NCBI GenBank assembly: GCA_047632595.1
Contig: JBLIDK010000086.1
Coordinates: forward strand, 1-5,394
DNA: 5,394 bases
Origin: JBLIDK01 sp047632595
GTDB lineage: Bacteria; Bacteroidota; Bacteroidia; Sphingobacteriales; Sphingobacteriaceae
Direction: 5' to 3'
This document shows, one piece after another, positions 1 through 5,394 of the stretch. The notes beneath the pieces were generated by a model. It was not told where the DNA came from, ran no database searches, and saw nothing but the letters and a program-made list of their open reading frames with translations. The position numbers and the translations under genes are program-made. Within the stretch, counting starts at the first letter, position 1. Every line of letters begins with the position of its first letter.

Positions 1-1043
1 TTAGTTCTAATATGTTCACTATTGCTGTAGCTGGTACGCATGGTAAAACCACTACGGCATCAATAATTGCACATATATTAAATACGGCTGATTTTAGTTG
101 TGTGGCTTTTTTAGGTGGAATTGTAAGCAATTTTAATTCAAATGTATTGCTTGGAAAAGGTAATATGCTAGTAGTTGAAGCAGACGAATACGATCGTTCT
201 TTTCTTCAGTTAAAGACTGATTTAGCAGTGGTAACTTTTACCTCTCCAGATCATTTGGATGTGTATAAAACAGAACAGGAATTTCATGATGCATTTGATG
301 ATTTTATTGACTTAATTCCAAAAGGTGGAACGGTCGTTTCTTCAAATCATGCTGAGCTAAAAGTTAAAAGCGGATTAAAACATATAAGGTATTCTTTAGC
401 AGAAGAAACGCATGTTCATTCCTATAATTTGAGAGTGGAAGATGGTGGCTATCAATTTGATTTGGTAAGTCCGGTAAAAAATATTTTCGGATTACAATTT
501 GACTTAGGTGGCAGGCACAATGTGGAAAATGCCGTAGCAGCAATTTTTGTAGCTCAACTTCTAGGAATTGAAGAAGAGGTAATTAAGATTGCCATTGCTT
601 CATTTGCTGGAGTAAAACGTCGTTTTGAATACGTAGTTAAAAACCCAACTTGCATTTTTATTGATGATTATGCTCATCACCCAGATGAAATTGATGCCTG
701 CTTAAGTTCAGTTAAAGAGTTATTTCCAAAAAAGAAAGTTACAGTGGTGTTTCAGCCTCACTTATATAGCAGAACTAGAGATTTTGCTGATGGATTTGGT
801 AAAAGTTTAAGTGTGGCCGACGAAGTATTACTTCTAGATATTTATCCCGCTAGGGAAAATCCAATAGAAGGGATCGACTCGCATTTAATCGCCTCAAAAA
901 TAGCTCATGGAATAGTAAAAGTTTTTTCTAAAAAAGAGGCTATAGCTTTCTTAAAAAATAACCCGCCCGAATTGATTTTAACACTTGGTGCTGGTGACAT
1001 TGATTCTATTGTTGAACCCATTAAAAACAACTTGTTGTCATGA
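1..1043 (+). CDS. murC: UDP-N-acetylmuramate--L-alanine ligase (MurC), 5' truncated
   Basis: MurC is the cytoplasmic Mur ligase that uses ATP to join L-alanine to UDP-MurNAc, the first amino acid step of the peptidoglycan stem peptide. The reading frame is already open at the left edge (first full codon at base 3), so the ATG at 12 is internal and not the start. About 346 codons are visible. The family usually has about 450-470 residues, so the N-terminal UDP-binding domain is mostly missing. Counting from the ATG at 12, the ATP-binding P-loop GTHGKTTT is at residues 8-15, the metal/substrate motif EADEYDRSF at 56-64, and DHLDVY at 80-85. These are followed by GRHNVENAVAA, GVKRRFE, the DDYAHHPDEI motif that separates MurC from MurD/E/F, FQPHLYSRTRDF and, near the end, LTLGAGDID. 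The TGA stop overlaps the ftsQ start as ATGA, suggesting translational coupling. Identity is secure; the missing 5' part cannot be judged. Confidence 0.97.
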   Translation, partial: SSNMFTIAVAGTHGKTTTASIIAHILNTADFSCVAFLGGIVSNFNSNVLLGKGNMLVVEADEYDRSFLQLKTDLAVVTFTSPDHLDVYKTEQEFHDAFDDFIDLIPKGGTVVSSNHAELKVKSGLKHIRYSLAEETHVHSYNLRVEDGGYQFDLVSPVKNIFGLQFDLGGRHNVENAVAAIFVAQLLGIEEEVIKIAIASFAGVKRRFEYVVKNPTCIFIDDYAHHPDEIDACLSSVKELFPKKKVTVVFQPHLYSRTRDFADGFGKSLSVADEVLLLDIYPARENPIEGIDSHLIASKIAHGIVKVFSKKEAIAFLKNNPPELILTLGAGDIDSIVEPIKNNLLS

Positions 1044-1810
1044 AATTAACAAAGAATCAACTACATAAAATAGGCGTCGTAGTGGTTGCAATTGTTACCA
1101 TATTCTTGGTTTCTTTTGTTGAGTCAAAGCAGAAATACACTCTATGCCAGGGTGTGAATATTCAAATTGATTACTCTAATGGCATGTCATTCTTGACAAA
1201 TAAGAACATTGAACGAATAATTTATACGGAGTACGATTCCTTGGTTTCTCGACATATAAATTCAATTGAGTTTCGAGAAATTGAAAAAGATATTGCTGTA
1301 AATCCTTATGTGAAAAGCGTGAAAGTATACAACACTATTCAGGGAATATTGAATATTGAAATAGAACAACGCCTACCAATTGTGCGAATTATCAACAAGT
1401 TGGAACGACATTATTATATTGATGAAGACGGGTACAAATTGCCCATAAGCCTTGATTTTAGTCCACATTTGCCAGTTTTTTCAGGAAATATTATTGAAGC
1501 CTTAGGTGAAGATGAGTTAATTGTGGAAACAGAGCAATTGGCGGCCATTTTGGAAATAGCGAAATTTTTGGACAAGAATAAATTTTGGAACGCTCAAATT
1601 GAACAGATTTATATAAAAAATTCGGGGGAGGTAATCGTAGTTCCTCGGTTAGGAAATCATAAAGTGGTAATTAAATCGCTAGAGGACTTTTTAAATCCTT
1701 TAGCAGATCTAAAAATATTTTATGAGCAAGTGTTGGGTGTAGTAGGTTGGGACACATACCACACAATAAATTTAACTTACGATAATCAAATAATTAGTAC
1801 AAAAAGATAA
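1040..1810 (+). CDS. ftsQ: Cell division protein FtsQ
   Basis: FtsQ is a bitopic inner-membrane protein with a periplasmic body that links early and late divisome proteins (FtsB/FtsL in well-studied bacteria). The 256-residue product has a short basic cytoplasmic tail (residues 1-10), one hydrophobic membrane segment (about 11-27, rich in Val/Ile), and then a periplasmic part. Residues about 35-118 fit a POTRA domain: a beta strand after Cys36, helices around TNKNIERII and FREIEKDIAVNPYVKSVKV, and a closing strand ending in EQRLPIVRI (109-117). The FtsQ beta domain follows, opening with YYIDEDGYKLPIS near 125-137. The chain ends in NQIISTKR, similar to the C-terminal ends I recall for Bacteroidota FtsQ. 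Sequence similarity in this family is weak, so the call rests on topology plus position between murC and ftsA. No ddl gene lies between murC and ftsQ, unlike in E. coli. The ATG overlaps the murC stop by ATGA and lacks a clear Shine-Dalgarno. Confidence 0.93.
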   Translation: MKLTKNQLHKIGVVVVAIVTIFLVSFVESKQKYTLCQGVNIQIDYSNGMSFLTNKNIERIIYTEYDSLVSRHINSIEFREIEKDIAVNPYVKSVKVYNTIQGILNIEIEQRLPIVRIINKLERHYYIDEDGYKLPISLDFSPHLPVFSGNIIEALGEDELIVETEQLAAILEIAKFLDKNKFWNAQIEQIYIKNSGEVIVVPRLGNHKVVIKSLEDFLNPLADLKIFYEQVLGVVGWDTYHTINLTYDNQIISTKR

Positions 1811-1814
1811 GGCT

Positions 1815-3098
1815 ATGAGCGAAATTCATTTAGTAGTTGGACTAGATATTGGAACAACAAAAATTTGCGCCCTTGTTGGAAGAAAAAACGAGTACGGTAA
1901 AGTAGAAATTCTAGGTATGGGTAAAGCTCCTTCTGCTGGTGTTCAGCGTGGGGTTGTTGCAAATATCGACAAGACTGTTGAAGGAATTATGGAAGCTGTT
2001 AAGCTTGCAGAAGAGCGTTCAGGAGTGGAAATAAAAGATGTTACTGTTGGAATTGCTGGACAGCATATAAAAAGTATTCAACACCGTGGTAGTTACACTC
2101 GAGAAAACAATGAAACTGAAATTAGTCAATACGATGTTGATCGATTAATTGAAAACATTTTTAAACTAACTGTAAATCCTGGGGAGGAAATTATTCACGT
2201 TTTACCTCAAGAATTTACCTTGGATGGAACTCAAATTACTACTGAACCAGTAGGAATGAATGCCATTTTAATGGAAGCAAACTGTCATGTTATTACTGGG
2301 CAAATTAGTGCGGCAAAAAACATCACCAAATGTGTAAATAAAAGTGGTCTTCAACTTGAAACAATGACTTTAGAACCTTTAGCATCGGCTGAAGCGGTTT
2401 TAACTGATGAGGAAAAGGAAGAGGGTGTTGTTCTAGTAGATATTGGTGGAGGTACAACAGATATTGCCATTTTTTATGAAGGTATTATTAGACATACTGC
2501 TGTTATTCCTTTTGGCGGAAACATTATTACAGAAGACATTCGAGAAGGATGTGGAGTAATGCGTAATCAAGCGGAGCAATTAAAAGTAAAGTTTGGGTCC
2601 GCTTTAGCTGAATTTGCAAAAGATCAGGACATAATAACAATTCCTGGTTTAAAAGGGCGCGAACCAAAAGAAGTGAGCATGAAAAATTTGGCTGATATTA
2701 TTCAAGCTAGAATGGCCGAAATTTTAGAACATGTTTGTTACGAAATTAAAACAAGTGGAGTAAAAGATAAATTAAGAGGTGGTATCGTCGTAACAGGTGG
2801 TGGCGCACATCTTAGAAATCTCACACAGTTAATTGAATATATCAGTGGCTTAGATGCTCGTATTGGTTTTCCAAATGAACATTTAGCACCATCTACATTG
2901 GATGAGCTTAAAAGCCCAATGTATGCAACGGGTATTGGTTTGGTTATAAAATCATTGCAAACCATTGATATGTATAAAAATAAAACTGGAACAAACGAGA
3001 AAAGAGAAGTGAAACAGCGTCAAAAGTGGATTAATAAACTTTTAGAAAAGGGATCAGAGTTTTTTAACGATTCAATTGACGACGTAGAATTTAAATAG
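1815..3098 (+). CDS. ftsA: Cell division protein FtsA, actin-like membrane tether of FtsZ
   Basis: FtsA is an actin/Hsp70-fold ATPase that binds the FtsZ C-terminal tail and fixes the Z-ring to the cytoplasmic membrane. The 427-residue length is close to the usual size (E. coli about 420). The nucleotide-binding signatures are intact: phosphate-1 GLDIGTTK at residues 9-16, phosphate-2 DIGGGTTD at 209-216, and the adenosine motif TGGGAHLRNL starting near 327. Between the first two lies the FtsA-specific 1C region (about 80-160) in place of the actin 1B subdomain. This, with the gene order, argues against MreB, DnaK or PilM. The extreme C-terminus carries a putative amphipathic membrane helix at about 402-417 (W405, I406, L409, L410, F416, F417 with Lys/Arg between), followed by an acidic end. 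The ATG lies 4 bases after the ftsQ stop, with only a close-set AAGG before it, so translation is probably coupled to ftsQ. The stop is TAG. Confidence 0.98.
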   Translation: MSEIHLVVGLDIGTTKICALVGRKNEYGKVEILGMGKAPSAGVQRGVVANIDKTVEGIMEAVKLAEERSGVEIKDVTVGIAGQHIKSIQHRGSYTRENNETEISQYDVDRLIENIFKLTVNPGEEIIHVLPQEFTLDGTQITTEPVGMNAILMEANCHVITGQISAAKNITKCVNKSGLQLETMTLEPLASAEAVLTDEEKEEGVVLVDIGGGTTDIAIFYEGIIRHTAVIPFGGNIITEDIREGCGVMRNQAEQLKVKFGSALAEFAKDQDIITIPGLKGREPKEVSMKNLADIIQARMAEILEHVCYEIKTSGVKDKLRGGIVVTGGGAHLRNLTQLIEYISGLDARIGFPNEHLAPSTLDELKSPMYATGIGLVIKSLQTIDMYKNKTGTNEKREVKQRQKWINKLLEKGSEFFNDSIDDVEFK

Positions 3099-3123
3099 AA
3101 GTACCAAATAAAAGCAGAAGAAT

Positions 3124-4575
3124 ATGAAGTTTGAAATGCCTAAAGAAAAATCATCCATTATAAAAGTTCTGGGTGTTGGTGGTGGCGGAAGTAACGCAGT
3201 TAACCACATGTATAACCTAGGAATATCTGGGGTAGATTTTATTGTAGCAAATACTGATGCACAAGCGTTAGATTTAAGTCCTGTGCCAAACAAAATTCAC
3301 TTAGGTGCAAACTTAACTGAAGGACGTGGTGCTGGTTCTATGCCAGAGGTTGGAAGAAATGCGGCATTAGAAAGTGCCGAAGAGCTAAAAGAAATTTTAG
3401 GAACTAACACCAAAATGATTTTTGTTACTGCCGGAATGGGTGGTGGAACAGGAACTGGAGCAGGTCCGGTTATTGCAGAAATTGCTAAGGAGCTTGATGT
3501 GTTAACTGTTGGTATTGTAACCTTGCCTTTTTCTTTTGAAGGAAAACGTAGAAAGCTACAAGCTGATGAGGGTATTGCGGAATTCAAAAAGCACGTAGAT
3601 GCTTTGTTGGTTATTTCTAATGACAAACTTCGAGACCTGTATGGAAACTTGAGTCTTTCAAACGCATTCTCTGAAGCAGATAGCGTATTAAGCACAGCAG
3701 CAAAAGGTATCGCAGAGATAATAACTGTAACTGGTTATATCAACGTGGATTTTGAGGATGTGAAAAAAGTAATGAAAGACAGTGGTGTAGCAATAATGGG
3801 TTCTGGCACGTCGGAAGGTGAAGGAAGAGCAATAAAAGCTGCTGAAATGGCATTATCATCTCCATTGTTGAATGACAATGATATTATTGGTGCAGAAAAC
3901 ATCTTATTGAACATAACTTCTGGGAGGGATGAAATCACAATGGACGAGATTTCAACGATTACAGATTATATTCAAGATGCTGCAGGTATGTCGGCCGACT
4001 TAATTTGGGGTAATTGTATTGATGAGTCTTTAGGTGATTCAATAAACGTTACGTTAATCGCAACTGGATTTAAAACGAAGGACGAGATTAAAATAAATCC
4101 TACAAAAGTTAGTTTAGATTCAGATTCTAATGAGGAGTTTGAAACCACCTCTAAAACAAATTCGGAGCCAATTTCGCGACCAATTGAACGCTCAGTGAAT
4201 TCTGGATCTCCAAAGAATCAAGTAAGCATTTTCGATGATATGAAGTCTACCTCAACAGAGAAAAAAATATTTAGATTGGATGAAGAACCAATTATGGATG
4301 AGCCAAGTGCAACGACGGAGCTTCCAGAAAATGCAAAAATTACAGAAGACAGAATTAGTAAGTTGAAAAACTTAAGCATGAAAATTAATTCACCTCAAGG
4401 TTTAAATGAGATGGAAAATGTGCCAGCGTATAAGCGTAGAAACATCGATTTAGAAGATGTTCCTCATTCCTCAGAGTCGAGCGTGGAAATGTCTAGAAAA
4501 ACGTTGAGCGAAGGAGAGGATAACCAACCAGAAATTAGAGGAAATAATTCTTTTCTTCATGATCAAGTAGATTAG
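3124..4575 (+). CDS. ftsZ: Cell division protein FtsZ, tubulin-like GTPase
   Basis: FtsZ polymerises with GTP at mid-cell to form the Z-ring and recruits the divisome. The 483-residue product has a full GTPase core (about 10-317): GVGGGGSNAVN at 17-27, VANTDAQAL at 41-49, the tubulin signature GGGTGTG at 106-112, PFSFEGKRR at 135-143, and T7-loop catalytic residues N207, D209 and D212, which fall at the same numbers as in E. coli. A long, polar, Ser/Glu/Lys-rich linker of about 110 residues follows and is probably disordered. The conserved tail motif VPAYKRRNIDL is at 433-443. A further 40 residues end in SFLHDQVD, so the FtsA-binding type motif is not at the extreme C-terminus. An in-frame TAA at 3109-3111 shows that the first possible ATG is 3124. 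M5 is an alternative, but F3 and P6-K7 match family N-termini as I recall them. The upstream AGCAGAAGAAT is purine-rich without a strong Shine-Dalgarno. The gene is last before the terminator. Confidence 0.99.
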   Translation: MKFEMPKEKSSIIKVLGVGGGGSNAVNHMYNLGISGVDFIVANTDAQALDLSPVPNKIHLGANLTEGRGAGSMPEVGRNAALESAEELKEILGTNTKMIFVTAGMGGGTGTGAGPVIAEIAKELDVLTVGIVTLPFSFEGKRRKLQADEGIAEFKKHVDALLVISNDKLRDLYGNLSLSNAFSEADSVLSTAAKGIAEIITVTGYINVDFEDVKKVMKDSGVAIMGSGTSEGEGRAIKAAEMALSSPLLNDNDIIGAENILLNITSGRDEITMDEISTITDYIQDAAGMSADLIWGNCIDESLGDSINVTLIATGFKTKDEIKINPTKVSLDSDSNEEFETTSKTNSEPISRPIERSVNSGSPKNQVSIFDDMKSTSTEKKIFRLDEEPIMDEPSATTELPENAKITEDRISKLKNLSMKINSPQGLNEMENVPAYKRRNIDLEDVPHSSESSVEMSRKTLSEGEDNQPEIRGNNSFLHDQVD

Positions 4576-4597
4576 CTCAACTCATTAATTTGATTCT

Positions 4598-4628
4598 ACC
4601 CATCAGGCTAAGTCTGGTGGGTTTTTTT
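4598..4628 (+). terminator. Rho-independent terminator downstream of ftsZ
   Basis: An 8-bp stem pairs CCCATCAG (4599-4606) with CTGGTGGG (4614-4621), with one T-G wobble and a 7-base loop GCTAAGT. It is followed at once by seven T residues (4622-4628). A4598 can pair with the first T to add a ninth pair. The hairpin starts 22 bases after the ftsZ stop and fits the end of the murC-ftsQ-ftsA-ftsZ transcript. The T-run is only on the + strand side, so it is predicted to work in this direction only. Confidence 0.92.
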
Positions 4629-4656
4629 ATGCCCAATAAAATTGAATGATTACCCG

Positions 4657-4664
4657 TACCTTTG
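4657..4664 (+). promoter_or_regulatory. Predicted Bacteroidota-type -7 promoter element for rlmN
   Basis: TACCTTTG matches the TAnnTTTG -7 element used by the housekeeping sigma factor of Bacteroidota. It lies in the short gap after the ftsZ terminator and 4 bases before the rlmN GTG, where a promoter is expected. The -33 side is weak: the only nearby TTG (4642-4644) sits 12 bases upstream, shorter than the usual spacing of about 17-23, and no good TTG is seen at that distance. An eight-base motif with two free positions can occur by chance, so support comes mainly from its location. Confidence 0.55.
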
Positions 4665-4668
4665 CAAG

Positions 4669-5394
4669 GTGAGTCAAAGTGCAAAAAACATAAGAGCCCT
4701 TTCTGAGGAAGAAATGCAAATTTATTTTGAAGAAATAGGCGAAAAGAAATTCCGTGCAAAACAGGTATACGAATGGATTTGGAAGAAAAGTGCCAAAACA
4801 TTCGATGAAATGACCAATCTATCTCTAGAAGTTAGGGAAAAATTGAAAACTCATTTTATTCTAAAGCCCGCTGTGGTTAAAGAATCCCAAATAAGTAATG
4901 ACAAAACTATCAAAAGTTCTTTTGAGCTTTACGATGGCGAATTAGTTGAAGGAGTTTTAATTCCTGCAGATGATAGAATGACTGCCTGTGTTTCTAGTCA
5001 AGTAGGGTGTAGCTTAAGCTGTAAGTTTTGCGCAACGGGCTATATGAACCGAAAACGTAATCTTGAAGCAGACGAAATTTACGATCAAGTTGTTCTAATT
5101 GCTGAGCAAGCCGAGTCTCATTACCAGCACCGCCTAACTAATATAGTTTACATGGGCATGGGAGAGCCGTTATTGAATTACAAGAACGTGCTTCAAAGCA
5201 TTCATATGATCACGAGTCCTGAAGGCTTAGATTGGTCGCCAAAGCGAATCACCTTGTCAACCGCAGGTATTGCTAAAATGATTAAAAAACTAGGCGATGA
5301 TGAAGTTAAATTTAATCTAGCACTATCGCTTCATGCAGCAAACGATGCTAAGCGTGATAAAATCATGCCTATTAATGAGCAAAACAGCTTAGAT
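4669..5394 (+). CDS. rlmN: Dual-specificity 23S rRNA/tRNA adenine-C2 methyltransferase RlmN, 3' truncated
   Basis: RlmN is a radical-SAM enzyme that methylates C2 of adenine 2503 in 23S rRNA and adenine 37 in some tRNAs, tuning the peptidyl transferase centre and decoding. The window shows 242 codons of a family that is usually about 340-370 residues long. Counting from the GTG, the N-terminal accessory domain (about 8-90) has IRALSEEE, FRAKQVYEWIW and EMTNLS. The radical-SAM [4Fe-4S] motif C114-x3-C118-x2-C121 follows VSSQVG, and the SAM-binding MGMGEPLLN is at 162-170. Downstream are ITLSTAGI, LALSLHAAND and IMPIN. The methyl-carrying C-terminal cysteine lies beyond the window. The similar Cfr resistance enzyme is less likely given the RlmN-like N-terminus and core context, but cannot be formally excluded from a partial sequence. 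The frame is closed upstream by TAA at 4609-4611. GTG 4669 is preferred because ATG 4714 would remove the conserved IRALSEEE, and TTG 4642 would place the start upstream of the predicted promoter element. Confidence 0.95.
   Translation, partial: MSQSAKNIRALSEEEMQIYFEEIGEKKFRAKQVYEWIWKKSAKTFDEMTNLSLEVREKLKTHFILKPAVVKESQISNDKTIKSSFELYDGELVEGVLIPADDRMTACVSSQVGCSLSCKFCATGYMNRKRNLEADEIYDQVVLIAEQAESHYQHRLTNIVYMGMGEPLLNYKNVLQSIHMITSPEGLDWSPKRITLSTAGIAKMIKKLGDDEVKFNLALSLHAANDAKRDKIMPINEQNSLD

Noticed and set aside
12..14. ATG at 12 as a true murC start
   Set aside because: Starting here would place the ATP P-loop at residue 8 and delete the whole N-terminal domain. The frame is open to the window edge, so this methionine is internal.
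237..266. Unusual FTSPDHLDVY in MurC in place of the more common D/E-A-D-H form
   Set aside because: The functional D-H-L-D-x-Y core is kept and all other ligase motifs are intact, so this looks like ordinary family variation.
2738..2965. Antisense open frame of 75 codons inside ftsA
   Set aside because: It lies wholly within the conserved ftsA coding sequence, the translation resembles no family I know, and it has no promoter or independent context. It is a shadow of ftsA.
3072..3938. Three antisense open frames opposite the ftsA end and the ftsZ core (3072-3293, 3297-3695, 3735-3938)
   Set aside because: They are complements of the Gly/Ala/Thr-rich FtsZ GTPase core and give Pro/Ser-rich translations typical of shadow frames. 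ftsZ itself is unambiguous on the other strand.
4642..4644. TTG as -33 element or as an upstream rlmN start
   Set aside because: As a -33 element the 12-base spacing to TAnnTTTG is too short. As a start codon it would add nine residues before the family N-terminus and lie upstream of the predicted transcription start.
4577..4801. Antisense open frame of 74 codons across the ftsZ-rlmN gap
   Set aside because: It covers the terminator hairpin and the conserved start of rlmN. The product has no recognisable domain, and the intergenic part is explained by the terminator and promoter.
1..5394. Search for a new defence, mobile or regulatory system
   Set aside because: Every gene is a recognisable core gene, gaps are 4 to 93 bases, and no repeats, integrase, transposase, tRNA, riboswitch-like leader or CRISPR pattern was seen on either strand.

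Overview
The window is an AT-rich stretch of bacterial chromosome carrying the distal end of a division and cell wall (dcw) cluster, followed by the start of an unrelated RNA-modification gene. All genes are on the + strand. Protein sequence points to Bacteroidota, probably a Flavobacteriia-like lineage. Signs are an FtsZ with an internal VPAYKRRN-type motif and a terminal SFLHDQVD, a short single-pass FtsQ, an exact match to the Bacteroidota -7 promoter element (TAnnTTTG), and no strong Shine-Dalgarno sequences. The placement rests on remembered family features, not on a search.

Layout: bases 1-1043 hold the 3' three quarters of murC (UDP-N-acetylmuramate--L-alanine ligase), whose 5' end lies outside the window. 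It overlaps ftsQ (1040-1810) by an ATGA junction. ftsA (1815-3098) follows after 4 bases and ftsZ (3124-4575) after 25 bases. These four genes look like one transcription unit. A clear intrinsic terminator (4598-4628) closes it. A 93-base gap then leads to rlmN (4669 to the window end, 3' truncated), which appears to have its own promoter placed so close to a GTG start that the message may be leaderless. No stretch above 300 bases lacks a gene.

Working together: MurC adds the first amino acid to UDP-MurNAc in the cytoplasm, supplying peptidoglycan precursor. FtsZ polymerises with GTP into the division ring, FtsA is predicted to tether the ring to the membrane, and FtsQ is a membrane-anchored periplasmic scaffold of the divisome. 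RlmN methylates 23S rRNA and some tRNAs, and is probably only a neighbour.

I found no mobile element, CRISPR array, RNA gene or novel system. The region is ordinary conserved core genome. The points most worth a second look are the possible leaderless GTG start of rlmN and the two-motif C-terminal tail of FtsZ.
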